From Streptomyces sp. B1I3 (GTDB lineage: Bacteria; Actinomycetota; Actinomycetes; Streptomycetales; Streptomycetaceae): DNA of 64,000 bases. Below the pieces are notes generated by a model, which saw only the letters and a list, made by a program, of their open reading frames with translations, was not told where the DNA came from and made no database searches. Positions 19,286 through 33,100 of this stretch are shown in pieces. Location: contig NZ_JAUSYD010000001.1 of assembly GCF_030816615.1 (NCBI RefSeq), positions 1,984,001 through 2,048,000 on the forward strand. Direction: 5' to 3'. The stretch's first letter is position 1. The number at the start of each line of letters is the position of its first letter. The position numbers and the translations under genes were made by a program.

Positions 19286-19804
19286 ATGCGTACCGTCGAG
19301 GAGACGATCGAGGTGTCGGTCCCGGTGGGCACCGCGTACAACCAGTGGACCCAGTTCAAGATCTTTCCGCGGTTCATGTCGATGGTGAAGCGGGTCGACC
19401 AGATCAGGCCCACCGTCACGGTGTGGACCATCGGCTTCGGACCGGTCCGCCGCGAGTACGCGGTCGAGACGACCGATCAGGTGCCGGACTCCCATCTGGT
19501 CTGGCGGAGTCTCGAGCGGCACCCCTGCCGTCAGGGTGACGTGACGTTCCGCCCCACCGCCGCCGGCAGTACCGCGGTCACCGTGCGGATGCGGTTCGCG
19601 CCACGCGGCCCCTTGGGGACGCTCACCACGAGCCCCTGGGCGACCGGCCGTGTCGTACGGTCCGAGCTCGGGCACTTCAAGAAGTTCGTCGAGGGCCTGG
19701 GGGAAGAGAGCGGGGCCTGGCGGGGGACCATCCGCAACGGACACGTACGGCCCACGGAACCGGAACCGCCCAGGAGCCGGGTGCCCTGCTGGCCCGTCGG
19801 CTGA
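19286..19804 (+). CDS. SRPBCC-family (polyketide cyclase/dehydrase-like) protein
   Basis: A 172-aa protein. The fold signature is clear: MRTVEETIEVSVPVGTAYNQ, W in NQWTQFKIFPRFM, then strands VTVWTIGFGPVRREYAVET, HLVWRSLER, and the long C-terminal helix SELGHFKKFVEGLGEE. This matches the cyclase/dehydrase or CoQ-binding COQ10-type SRPBCC subfamily that often occurs in Streptomyces stress islands. Ligand unknown. The ATG at 19286 follows gaggtggatc. The next gene on the same strand starts 38 bp after its stop, so an operon with the molybdopterin oxidoreductase is likely. Confidence 0.82.
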   Translation: MRTVEETIEVSVPVGTAYNQWTQFKIFPRFMSMVKRVDQIRPTVTVWTIGFGPVRREYAVETTDQVPDSHLVWRSLERHPCRQGDVTFRPTAAGSTAVTVRMRFAPRGPLGTLTTSPWATGRVVRSELGHFKKFVEGLGEESGAWRGTIRNGHVRPTEPEPPRSRVPCWPVG

Positions 19805-19841
19805 TCCGCGTGCGCCACCAGGGCCAGTGAGAGGCAACCCA

Positions 19842-22154
19842 GTGAAGAAGCCGCCCAGCGACGAGCCGAACGACGAGCTCACGGTGACCCCGCCCAAGAA
19901 ATGGGCAGCGGGAGTGCCCGCGGTCGCGCACGCTCTCGAGTACTCCCTGGAACAGACGTCGCCGCAGACGGCGGGGGTGACGCTGCTGCACATGAACCAG
20001 GTGGGCGGCATCGACTGTCCGGGCTGCGCCTGGCCGGATCCGTCCCCCGGCCGGAGGCACCGCAACGAGTACTGCGAGAACGGCGCCAAGCACATCAACG
20101 ACGAGGCGACGACGAGGCGGGTGACCGCCGGCTTCTTCCGCCGCCACCCGGTCTCCGACCTGGGCCGGCGCTCCGACATGTGGCTGAACCAGCAGGGGCG
20201 GCTCACCGAGCCGATGGTGAAGCGGCCCGGCTCCGACCACTACGAGCCGATCAGCTGGAAGGACGCCTTCGGGCTGATGGCGGCGGAGCTGACCTCCCTC
20301 GGCTCCCCCGACGAGGCGGTCTTCTACACCTCGGGCCGGGCCGGCAACGAGGCCGCGTTCCTCCTGCAGCTCTTCGCCAGGGCCTTCGGCACCAACAACC
20401 TGCCCGACTGCAGCAACATGTGCCACGAGTCCAGCGGCCTCGCCCTGCACGAGACGCTCGGCACGGGCAAGGGGACGGTCGGCCTGCACGATCTGCACCA
20501 CACCGATCTGATCTTCCTGGTGGGCCAGAATCCCGGTAGCAACCACCCACGCCAGCTATCGGCGCTGGAGGAGGCCAAGCGGAACGGCGCCCGCGTCATC
20601 GCGGTGAACCCGCTGCCCGAAGCCGGACTGCTGCGGTTCAGGAATCCGCAGCAGGTGGGCGGGGTCATCGGCTCCGGCACCCGGATCGCCGACCGGTTCC
20701 TGCACATCCGGCCCGGCGGTGACCTGGCCCTCTTCCAGGGGCTGAACCAGTTGCTGCTCGAGGCCGAGGACGCGCGGCCGGGCGAGGTGCTGGACCACGA
20801 CTTCATCCACTCCAGCACGAGTGGCTTCGAGGCTTTCGCCCGGCACAACCGCACCATCGGCCGGCAGGACATCCTCACGGCCACCGGCCTCACCCACGAG
20901 GAGATCGAGAAGGTCCGCGACGACGTCCTCGCCAGCCGGCGTGTCATCGTCTGCTGGGCGATGGGCATCACGCAGCACAAGCACGCCGTCCCCACCATCC
21001 GGGAGATGGTGAACTTCCTGATGCTGCGCGGGAACCTCGGCAAGGCAGGCGCCGGCGTCTGTCCGGTGCGTGGGCACAGCAATGTGCAGGGCGACCGGAC
21101 GATGGGGATCTGGGAGCAGATGCCGGACTCCTTCCTGGATGCGCTGCAGCAGGAGTTCGCCTTCGACCCGCCTCGCGCTCATGGACTTGACTCGGTGAAC
21201 TCGATCAGGGCGATGCGCGAGGGCCGCGTCGCCTTCTTCCTCGCCCTGGCCGGCAACTTCGTGCGGGCCGCTCCGGACAGCACGGTCACGGAGAACGCCA
21301 TGCGCACGTGCCGCATGACCGTCCACATCTCGACCAAGCTGAACAGGTCCCACACCGTCTGCGGCCGGACGGCGCTCATCCTGCCCACCCTGGGCCGCAC
21401 CGAACGGGACCAGCAGGCCTGCGGGGAGCAGTTCGTCACCGTGGAGAACTCGATGAGCGAGGTGCACACCTCCCGCGGACGCCTGAAGCCCGCTTCCCCG
21501 CTCCTGCTCAGCGAGGTCGCCATCCTGTGCCGGCTCGCCCGGCACACCCTCGACGGTGCGGCGGACATCCCTTGGAAGCTGTTCGAAGCGGACTACGGGA
21601 CGATCCGTGACCGGATCTCCCGCATCGTGCCAGGGCTGCACGACTTCAACCGGCGAGTGACGCGGCCCGGCGGCATCCAGCTGCCGAACCCGGTCAACGA
21701 GGGGGTGTTCGCCACTCCCTCGGGCAAGGCGCTCTTCACCTGTAACGCCGGGGAGCCACCGCACACCCCCGCGGGGCACCTGCTGCTGCAGACTCTGCGC
21801 TCCCACGACCAGTGGAACACCGTCCCCTACACGTCCGACGACCGCTATCGCGGCATCCACGGGAACCGCCGGGTGGTCCTCGTCAACCCCTCGGACGTGC
21901 GCGAACTCGGTCTCGCGGAGGGCGCGCACGTCGACCTGGTCAGCGTGTGGGCCGACGACACCGAGCGTCGCGCCGAGGACTTCGAGGTGGTCCCGTACCC
22001 GACCGTGCGCGGTTCCGCCGCCGCCTACTACCCCGAGACCAACGTCCTCGTGCCACTGGACAGTGTGGCCGAGGGCAGTAACCAGCCGACGTCCAAGGCC
22101 GTCGTCGTCCGGCTGGAACCCGCGGCGGTTCGGCCGGCCGCGTCACCGAGCTGA
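19842..22154 (+). CDS. FdhF/YdeP-family molybdopterin oxidoreductase
   Basis: A 770-aa member of the Mo-bisMGD (DMSO reductase) superfamily, of the formate-dehydrogenase-like YdeP branch. An N-terminal Cys set C59-x2-C62-x15-C78 (DCPGCAWPDP, then EYCENG) could hold an Fe-S cluster. Cys194 followed by His in SNMCHESSGLAL falls where FdhF has its Mo-ligating Sec/Cys-His pair. MGD-binding blocks include FLVGQNPGSNHPRQLSALEE, GNLGKAGAGVCPVRGHSNVQ and the C-terminal strand domain (LVNPSDVRELGLAEGAHVDL). No Tat signal is seen, so it is cytoplasmic. Electron partner and substrate are unknown; E. coli YdeP is linked to acid resistance. The GTG at 19842 follows gagaggcaaccca; GTG 19827 is an alternative. 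Confidence 0.9.
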   Translation: MKKPPSDEPNDELTVTPPKKWAAGVPAVAHALEYSLEQTSPQTAGVTLLHMNQVGGIDCPGCAWPDPSPGRRHRNEYCENGAKHINDEATTRRVTAGFFRRHPVSDLGRRSDMWLNQQGRLTEPMVKRPGSDHYEPISWKDAFGLMAAELTSLGSPDEAVFYTSGRAGNEAAFLLQLFARAFGTNNLPDCSNMCHESSGLALHETLGTGKGTVGLHDLHHTDLIFLVGQNPGSNHPRQLSALEEAKRNGARVIAVNPLPEAGLLRFRNPQQVGGVIGSGTRIADRFLHIRPGGDLALFQGLNQLLLEAEDARPGEVLDHDFIHSSTSGFEAFARHNRTIGRQDILTATGLTHEEIEKVRDDVLASRRVIVCWAMGITQHKHAVPTIREMVNFLMLRGNLGKAGAGVCPVRGHSNVQGDRTMGIWEQMPDSFLDALQQEFAFDPPRAHGLDSVNSIRAMREGRVAFFLALAGNFVRAAPDSTVTENAMRTCRMTVHISTKLNRSHTVCGRTALILPTLGRTERDQQACGEQFVTVENSMSEVHTSRGRLKPASPLLLSEVAILCRLARHTLDGAADIPWKLFEADYGTIRDRISRIVPGLHDFNRRVTRPGGIQLPNPVNEGVFATPSGKALFTCNAGEPPHTPAGHLLLQTLRSHDQWNTVPYTSDDRYRGIHGNRRVVLVNPSDVRELGLAEGAHVDLVSVWADDTERRAEDFEVVPYPTVRGSAAAYYPETNVLVPLDSVAEGSNQPTSKAVVVRLEPAAVRPAASPS

Positions 22155-22220
22155 CCGAGGGGGCGGCGGGCGGGCGGCCTCCGGCCACCGCTCACCGCCG
22201 GCCGGACGAGCCCGCCCGGC

Positions 22221-23342
22221 TCACCGAACCACCACCGGCGCGGGCGGGGAGTAGATGGCGAGCATCCCCTGGTCGTCCGCGTGCCTGCCGCCCGCGTGCC
22301 GTTCGGCGTCGGCGGCGAGCGCGCTCAGGAGGAGGCCGGGGTCCTCCGCGAGGTGGGCGCCGTGCCGCGTCAGCAGACGGGGCAGGCGTGCGACCGCATC
22401 GTAGAACTGGCCCCGGGCGTTGCGCGCTTCGGTCAGTCCGTCCGTGCAGCAGATCAGGGTGGAGCCCGGGGGCAGGGGGAAGGTGTCCGTGGAGGCGTCG
22501 AAACGCCCCAGCGCGAGGAGCCCGAGTGGTGGTGCCTCCTGTGAGGGTGTGAGCTCACGCACCGTACCGTCGGGCGCGAGGACCAGGGGCGCTGGCAAAC
22601 CCCGGTTGAGTACGCGCACGCGGTGGCGACCGGCGTCCAGCTCGACGAGGACGGCCGCGGTGAAGCCCTCGGACTGTTCGAGGCCGCCCCGGCGCTCCCC
22701 CTCGCGCTGAAGCTGCCGGTCGAGCCGTTCGGCCACTTCCGCCAGGTCGGAGGCGTCGTCGGCGAGGGCGTTGAAGGCCCCGACGATCACGTTGGCCGCC
22801 TGGACGGCCGCCAGTCCCTTGCCCCTCACGTCCCCGACGAGCGCACGGACGGAGCCGGCCGAGGCCCGAACCGCGTAGAAGTCGCCACCCACGAGGATCT
22901 CCTCGTCCGCGGGGGCGTAGTGCGTCGCGATCCTCAGACCGGCGATGTCCTCGGGGGGATCCGGCAGGAGCGCCCGCTGGGCGATCTCCGCCACCCGCTG
23001 GGCCCGGCCGGCCGCCGCCTCGTGGCGCTCGATCGTACGACGCAGCAGCACCGCCAGGACGATCACGCAGACAAGTGTCAACTGCCGTGCGATGCCGAGG
23101 CGCCATCCGAAGGTGCCGTCCAGCGCCACCAGCCCGGCGTGGACGACCATGGCGGCCAGGCCGACGACGACGATGGAGCGCGCCCTCATGAAAGGGGCGG
23201 CGGCGACGGGCGCCACGGCGAGCAAGGGGGCGCTGCTCACCTCACGGGGCGTGGCCAGGTCGACGACGACCGCGAACACGATGACCCCCCACGGGATCAT
23301 CCACCTGGTGCGACTCCATCGGCGACCCCTCGCAGCAGACAC
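22221..23342 (-). CDS. Membrane-anchored PP2C/SpoIIE-type serine phosphatase
   Basis: A 373-aa protein. Residues about 15-105 hold three to four membrane helices (MIPWGVIVFAVVVDLA, PLLAVAPVAAAPF, VVVGLAAMVVHAGLVAL, LTLVCVIVLAVLL). Residues about 130-370 form the SpoIIE PP2C domain with the metal-binding Asp pairs in EEILVGGDFYAV and VRALVGDVRGKGLAAVQ, then TAAVLVELD, LICCTDGLTEAR and HADDQGMLAIY. Family members dephosphorylate STAS anti-anti-sigma factors and so release stress sigma factors. The STAS and MEDS-STAS/ATPase genes within 9 kb are plausible partners. It is convergent with the molybdopterin oxidoreductase. Confidence 0.9.
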   Translation of the reverse strand: MSAARGRRWSRTRWMIPWGVIVFAVVVDLATPREVSSAPLLAVAPVAAAPFMRARSIVVVGLAAMVVHAGLVALDGTFGWRLGIARQLTLVCVIVLAVLLRRTIERHEAAAGRAQRVAEIAQRALLPDPPEDIAGLRIATHYAPADEEILVGGDFYAVRASAGSVRALVGDVRGKGLAAVQAANVIVGAFNALADDASDLAEVAERLDRQLQREGERRGGLEQSEGFTAAVLVELDAGRHRVRVLNRGLPAPLVLAPDGTVRELTPSQEAPPLGLLALGRFDASTDTFPLPPGSTLICCTDGLTEARNARGQFYDAVARLPRLLTRHGAHLAEDPGLLLSALAADAERHAGGRHADDQGMLAIYSPPAPVVVR

Positions 23343-23673
23343 CCTCCATCCCTACCGCATGGCCGGTGGCCTCACCTGCTGCGACCCGCGGGGGCCGTCG
23401 TCGGGGGCCGCGCCCCGGGCGAGGACGAGGTGCACCTCGGAGCCGGGGGAAGGGCTCCTGTGTCCAGTTGGTCAGGCCGGAACCCGGAAGGCGGTCGCTG
23501 ACAGCCCGTCATCAGCGTTGGTGGGGGGCGGTGTCCACACCCGCCGTCCGGCAGAGGCGAACGCCTGCCGTCGACGTGGTACAGGCGTCGCGGTCACGGT
23601 GTACAACCATCCGGGCCGCTCGAGGGTCACTACAAGTGGGAGCAAACCACTCCCCAAGGCATATGGGGGAAAT
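23343..23673. other. Divergent intergenic region before the sapA-like gene
   Basis: No supported gene in 331 bp. It must hold promoters for the minus-strand phosphatase and the plus-strand secreted protein. The ribosome site atggggga for the secreted protein lies at 23662-23670. Confidence 0.4.
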
Positions 23674-24123
23674 ATGCGAACAGCACGTAACATCGCGGCC
23701 GCCGGGGCACTCACCGCTCTGGTGGTGGGCGCCACGGCCGGGTTCAGCGCGACCGCCTCCGCCGCACCCAACGTCACACCACAGGGTGTCTGCGGCAGCG
23801 CCTACAAGACCGTGAACTCGGCGGCGATCGGCTCGCTGGGCACGGTCTACCTGACGTACAACTCGTCCAACGGGAAGAACTGCGTCGCAACCATCCGCGC
23901 CAACCCGGGCACGGCCAAGGACATGTCCACCTACATCTACGTCGCCGACACCGACGCGTGGGCCGGTGACTCCGGGTCCTACACGTCGTACGCCGGGCCG
24001 GGCTACGTCTACGGCAAGGGTCACTGCGTGAGCTGGGGCGGCCACATCGCCAACGTGTACGTGTCGGTGGAGAACTCCAACTGCGCCGCACTGAGGGAGC
24101 ACCGGGTCACCGACATCCGCTGA
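23674..24123 (+). CDS. Secreted SapA-like (spore-associated protein A family) protein
   Basis: A 149-aa secreted protein. The Sec signal peptide (residues 1 to about 31) has Arg near the start, a hydrophobic core AAGALTALVVGATAG and an Ala-x-Ala end (ATASAAPN). The mature part holds four Cys (GVCGSAYK, GKNCVATIR, GHCVSWGG, NSNCAALR), likely two disulfides, and the characteristic YLTYNSSNGKNC block. This matches the spore-associated protein A family of Streptomyces, found on aerial hyphae and spores; molecular function is unknown. The ATG at 23674 is 3 nt after atggggga. A strong terminator at 24201-24246 follows. Confidence 0.88.
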   Translation: MRTARNIAAAGALTALVVGATAGFSATASAAPNVTPQGVCGSAYKTVNSAAIGSLGTVYLTYNSSNGKNCVATIRANPGTAKDMSTYIYVADTDAWAGDSGSYTSYAGPGYVYGKGHCVSWGGHIANVYVSVENSNCAALREHRVTDIR

Positions 24124-24200
24124 CCGGGTCCGTACGGGGGCGTTCCCGTCCCGGCCCTCCCGGGCCGGACCGCGACTGCGGGACTTCTCACCCGGGCCGA

Positions 24201-24246
24201 CGGGTGCGGGGCGGAGGAGGTGGACCACTCCTCCGCCCCGCACCCG
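24201..24246 (+). terminator. Terminator hairpin, 19-bp perfect stem
   Basis: The arm at 24201-24219 (cgggtgcggggcggaggag) is exactly complementary to 24228-24246 around the 8-nt loop gtggacca. It lies 78 bp after the sapA-like stop and is one of the strongest hairpins in the window. Confidence 0.85.
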
Positions 24247-28990
<4,744 letters not shown>

Positions 28991-29016
28991 TCCCCCGCCG
29001 TACCGGCCGGCGCGGG

Positions 29017-29043
29017 CGTCCTCCATCCGGTGGACGGAGGACG
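29017..29043. terminator. Bidirectional terminator hairpin between convergent genes
   Basis: cgtcctccatcc (29017-29028) pairs with ggacggaggacg (29032-29043) around a 3-nt loop, with a single A/C mismatch. It lies between the stop of the beta-galactosidase and the stop of the minus-strand DUF5682-type gene, so it can serve both. Confidence 0.75.
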
Positions 29044-29103
29044 GCCGTGCGGTCCGCCCACGGTCCGGCTCCTCGCGGGGGGGGGTGCCGGACGCCCGTT
29101 TCG

Positions 29104-31941
29104 TCAGGCGACCGCCAGCAGCGCCCCCAAGGCCCCGGCCGTCCCGGGGTGGCGTGCGACGAGCACCGCGCCGCCCGGCGGCGGAGCGGCGGCCTCCTCC
29201 CACGTGCCGTCGCAGCCCAGCAGCTGCGCGACGCTGTCGCACGTCGCCGGGTGGGCGGCGAGCAGCACGGCACGGCGGCCCGGGCCGCCACCGGCCACCG
29301 GCGGGGCGGCCGGAGTTTCCGGGGCGGCCTGCCACGGGGGAACCCAGGTGTCCAGCGCCGCGAGCCGGCCGGGGAAGATGCGCCCCGCCTCCCGGATCAG
29401 CAGTGGTGCCAGGTCCGCGCCGTCGGAGCGCAGGGTGCCGATGAGGGTCGGCAGCCACGGCAGCAGTACCGGGTCGGGCAGCCGCGCGAAGGCGTTCGAC
29501 ACGGCCTCCACGACGAAGTCGGCCAGTTGCGGCACCGGCTCGAGCGCGTGCAGGAAGCCGCTGAGGTAACGCGGATAGGCCGGCACCGCCAGGGGATCGG
29601 CCAGCAGCGCGTCACACCGGTCCCGGAGGCCGGCCCGGGAGAGCTGCCCGAGCTGCACCTGAGCCGCCCACAGCAGCGCCCTCCGCGACGGATCCCGCGG
29701 ATGCGACTGTGCGAAGGCCAGCTCCAGCTGCGTACGGTCGCAGCCGAGCGACAGCGCCAGGTTCTCCATGCTGAACAGGAACCCGAGCATGGCCGCCACC
29801 TGCCGGACGGTGGCGTCCTCGTCGGTGAACGCCGTCGGCAGCAGGGTGCAGTAGTGCGCGTACCCCGTCTTGGCGAAGGACTCGATCCACGCGGGCAGCG
29901 CCGGCCGGCTGATCCGGTAGTGGGCCAGCAGCCGGCGCACCCGCCTCAGCACCTCCGGCGCACCGTCGACGCTGCGCTCGGTGGCCAGCACCTCCAGGGC
30001 ACGGGTGCCGAGTTCGTCGGCGAGGCGGTCGCTGCGCAGGTGGAGGACCGCGTCCTCGACGGCTTCCAGGACGGTGGCGGCTGTGGCGTTCGCGGCGTAC
30101 GCCGTGCGGCGCAGGCGCTGCTCCAGGACCTGCTCGATGCTGACGCCCTCGTAGCCGAGTTCGATCAGCGCCCGCTGGTGGGTGCCCAGGGCGAGGTCCC
30201 AGGACTCCTGGATCGACCGTTTGCCGAGCCCCCGCTCGCCCATGATCGGCCGGGCCGCACCGTGCGGCATCAGGTGGCGCAGCATCCACAGGACGTCGGA
30301 CACCTGCTCGAGCTCCGGCCGGGAGGCCATGTCCAGCAACGCGCGCCGCACGCCGCGCTGCTGGAGCTTGAGGTTCAGCGGGGCCAGCCGGTCGTGCACG
30401 TCGCGGGCCAGGGGCGGCAGGGCGTCGTACCCGACCTGGCCGACCCGGTCGCCGCCCATGAGGATCTCCACGAGGCGGCGCACGTCGCGCCGGCCGGGCA
30501 CGGTCTCCTTCTCGATGCAGGTGACCGCGGCGTCCTGGAAGTCGTACGGGGTGGGCTTGGCCCGGTCCCGCATCCCGGCGAGCAGGATCGACGTCTCGAA
30601 GACGGCGATGGCGTCGGCGGTGGAGGCGAGGTAGTTGTTCCGGCGTGCGGAGCGCACGATCTCCACCGACCAGCCGAGCAGTTCCGCCTCGTCCAGGCGG
30701 TCGAGGGCGGGCGGGCTCTGCAGGAATCCGGAGAGCTTGTCCGGGAGCGTGTCCCCCACGGCGGTGGGTGCCGCGGCCGATGCGGTCCTGCGGGGCCCGG
30801 CCGCCTTCTTGGCGCCGGCCTGGCCCGCGAGCCGGAACGGCTGCACCCGGGTGCGCCTGAGGTTCTTCGACCACTGGGTGGCAGCGATCGACACGGAGCC
30901 CGCGGCGAGGCCGAACTGTGCCTCGATCGCCGTGTGGCTGGACGGGATCAGGCCGTGCTGCCAGGTGCTCCCGCTCGGCGGGGTGATCTCGAAGGTGTCG
31001 CTGCCGTGGACACCGAACTCCGGGACACGGCTGGACGCGTGGAACGCGCCGCAGACGTAGAGGCAGTCCTCCGGATCGGTGCCGGACGCGGCGAGGTGTG
31101 CCCGCATCCGGGTCCACATGTGGCGCTCGCGGTCCTCGTCCGCCCTGACCCGGTCCCGGTCGCCGGGTGCCAGCCGGCGGAACAGGCTGCCGATCAGCAG
31201 CATGACCTGCCGGTAGGTGTCGTGGTCGCTGTCGCCGAGCGGCAGCTCGACGTACTGGTGCCACCACTCGGACCAGTGCCGCACCTTGCCGTGGTTCAGC
31301 AGGTGTTCCTCCAGCTCGGCGAAGCGGGGCCGCAGGTCGCCGATCTCCACGCCGACCGCGTCGCCGTGCAGGGCCGCCTCCTCGTCGGCCGGCGGTGCGT
31401 CCGGGCCGGCGGGCCCGGCGGCCGGTGTGCCGCCCGCCCGCCACTGGAACACATGGTCCGAGGAGCGGTCGACGAGGACGAGCTCGACGTCCGGTGTGTC
31501 CAGTGCGTAGGCGATGGCCTGGTACTCGGCGGACGCCTCGGTGATCGGTGCGACGACCGACAGCGGCGCCCATTCGGCGGGAAAGCCCTTGACCTCGCTC
31601 GCGAACGCCTGCACGGCCACCGGGAGCCTGCAGTTGCGCAGCTCGGACAGGAGCGGCGCCATGTCCTCGCACAGTTCGAGGTAGACGACCTTCGGCTGCT
31701 TCTCGCGCAGCCGCCGTGCCATCGCGACGGCCGAGGCCGGCGAGTGGTGGCAGACGGGGAAGATCTCGAGCGGTTCGCGCACTGCCCGGTCGACGTCGTC
31801 GACGATGCCGAGGAGGATGCCCTCCAGCGCGTCTGGCCCGTCGGCGAACTCGGTGGCAGCCTGCTGCAACTGGCCGCGCAGCGCCTCGAAGCTCGTCGCC
31901 GCGCCCACGGACTTCCCGGGGTCCACGGAGTGCGGGCTCAC
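29104..31941 (-). CDS. DUF5682-type protein with TraB/TIKI-like N-terminal domain (MoxR operon)
   Basis: A 945-aa protein, last gene of the five-gene MoxR/VWA operon. Residues 60-320 show a motif series that I read as TraB/TIKI-like: HHSPAS (65-70), a following helix and strand ending in YLELCED (87-93), LVDRSSDH (156-163), ADEDRERHM (267-275) and CGAFHASS (297-304). In TraB/PrgY and TIKI proteins equivalent GxxH, VELC, DRD, ERDxxM and GAGH motifs line a putative metal site. The remaining 600 residues are helical repeats without a recognised motif. Family membership as DUF5682 is from memory of actinobacterial gene clusters; the enzymatic reading is inference. It corresponds in position to yehM in E. 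coli. Starts at GTG 31941, overlapping the MoxR stop (GTGA). Confidence 0.8.
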   Translation of the reverse strand: MSPHSVDPGKSVGAATSFEALRGQLQQAATEFADGPDALEGILLGIVDDVDRAVREPLEIFPVCHHSPASAVAMARRLREKQPKVVYLELCEDMAPLLSELRNCRLPVAVQAFASEVKGFPAEWAPLSVVAPITEASAEYQAIAYALDTPDVELVLVDRSSDHVFQWRAGGTPAAGPAGPDAPPADEEAALHGDAVGVEIGDLRPRFAELEEHLLNHGKVRHWSEWWHQYVELPLGDSDHDTYRQVMLLIGSLFRRLAPGDRDRVRADEDRERHMWTRMRAHLAASGTDPEDCLYVCGAFHASSRVPEFGVHGSDTFEITPPSGSTWQHGLIPSSHTAIEAQFGLAAGSVSIAATQWSKNLRRTRVQPFRLAGQAGAKKAAGPRRTASAAAPTAVGDTLPDKLSGFLQSPPALDRLDEAELLGWSVEIVRSARRNNYLASTADAIAVFETSILLAGMRDRAKPTPYDFQDAAVTCIEKETVPGRRDVRRLVEILMGGDRVGQVGYDALPPLARDVHDRLAPLNLKLQQRGVRRALLDMASRPELEQVSDVLWMLRHLMPHGAARPIMGERGLGKRSIQESWDLALGTHQRALIELGYEGVSIEQVLEQRLRRTAYAANATAATVLEAVEDAVLHLRSDRLADELGTRALEVLATERSVDGAPEVLRRVRRLLAHYRISRPALPAWIESFAKTGYAHYCTLLPTAFTDEDATVRQVAAMLGFLFSMENLALSLGCDRTQLELAFAQSHPRDPSRRALLWAAQVQLGQLSRAGLRDRCDALLADPLAVPAYPRYLSGFLHALEPVPQLADFVVEAVSNAFARLPDPVLLPWLPTLIGTLRSDGADLAPLLIREAGRIFPGRLAALDTWVPPWQAAPETPAAPPVAGGGPGRRAVLLAAHPATCDSVAQLLGCDGTWEEAAAPPPGGAVLVARHPGTAGALGALLAVA

Positions 31942-33050
31942 GACAGGGTGGCGATCGCGTCGCGGCCGCCCTCCAGGAACTCCGGCCAGGAGCCGCCCTC
32001 TTCCCTGCTGCGCGGTTCGACGACGCCGTGCAGGTACTTGTTGAGGATGGCGAGGTCCTCGGGTTCGCGGCGCGCCAGCGAACCGACGAGCGAGGAGGCG
32101 AGCGTGCGGGCCGTCAGCTCCCGTTCTCCGAAGAAGTTGCTGTGCAGGATGGCGTCCTCGAGCACGCCGATCTGCTCGGCGCTGGACAGCGCGGACTCCA
32201 GCTTCTCGTCGTCGCTGCCTGCCGCGGCCGAGGAGGCGCGCAGGTCGGCGAAGCTCTGCAGCAGCACGTCCAGCAGGGTCGGCGGCACGTCCAGCTCGAT
32301 GCGGTGGCGGCGCAGCAGCTCCTCGGTGCGGAAGCGGACGATCTCCGCCTCGCTCTTCTTGTTCGTCACGACGGGGATGCGGACGAAGTTGAAGCGGCGC
32401 TTGAGCGCGGACGAGAGGTCGTTGACTCCCCGGTCGCGGCTGTTGGCCGTGGCGATGACGGAGAACCCGGGCTTGGCGAAGACGATGTTGTCGCTGTCCA
32501 TCTCCGGGACCGAGATGTACTTCTCCGACAGGATCGAGATCAGTGCGTCCTGGACGTCGCTGGTGGAGCGGGTGAGCTCCTCGAAGCGGCCGATCGCGCC
32601 GGTCTCCATGGCGGTCATGATCGGCGAGGGGATCATCGACTCACGCGACTGGCCCTTGGAGATCACCATGGACACGTTCCACGAGTACTTGATGTGGTCC
32701 TCGGTGGTGCCGGCCGTGCCCTGCACCACCAGGGTGGAGTTGCGGGAGATCGCGGCGGACAGCAGTTCCGCCAGCCAGCTCTTGCCCGTCCCCGGGTCAC
32801 CGATCAGCAGCAGGCCGCGGTCGGAGGCCAGGGTGACGATGGAACGCTCGACGAAGCTGCGGTCCCCGTACCACTTCTGGGGGATCTCCCGGTCGAGGCC
32901 GTCGGAGCGCTCGGACCCCAGGACGAACAGCCGGACCATCTTCGGCGACAGGCGCCAGGAGAACGGCTTGGGGCCGTCGTCGACCGACTCGAGCCAGTCC
33001 AGCTCTTCGGCGTACTTGATCTCGGCGGGGGCGCGCAACAGGCCGGACAT
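31938..33050 (-). CDS. MoxR-type AAA+ ATPase, YehL-like
   Basis: A 370-aa AAA+ ATPase. Walker A is GDPGTGKS (residues 84-91). The Walker B region reads GAIGRFEEL, with Glu-Glu in place of the usual Asp-Glu. Sensor 1 is VIATANSRDRGVND and an Arg-finger region ALKRRFNFVRIP follows. MoxR ATPases work with VWA proteins as chaperones that insert cofactors or remodel complexes; CobS/CobT and RavA/ViaA are examples. The ATG at 33050 (MSGLLRAPAEIK) is preferred because gagagaggcaccgat stands just before it; an in-frame ATG at 33071 lacks a ribosome site. It lies 50 bp downstream of the VWA gene and overlaps the DUF5682-type gene. Confidence 0.92.
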   Translation of the reverse strand: MSGLLRAPAEIKYAEELDWLESVDDGPKPFSWRLSPKMVRLFVLGSERSDGLDREIPQKWYGDRSFVERSIVTLASDRGLLLIGDPGTGKSWLAELLSAAISRNSTLVVQGTAGTTEDHIKYSWNVSMVISKGQSRESMIPSPIMTAMETGAIGRFEELTRSTSDVQDALISILSEKYISVPEMDSDNIVFAKPGFSVIATANSRDRGVNDLSSALKRRFNFVRIPVVTNKKSEAEIVRFRTEELLRRHRIELDVPPTLLDVLLQSFADLRASSAAAGSDDEKLESALSSAEQIGVLEDAILHSNFFGERELTARTLASSLVGSLARREPEDLAILNKYLHGVVEPRSREEGGSWPEFLEGGRDAIATLS

Positions 33051-33100
33051 ATCGGTGCCTCTCTCAGTCATGGATGCGGTGCGGGTTCCGGAGGAAGACG

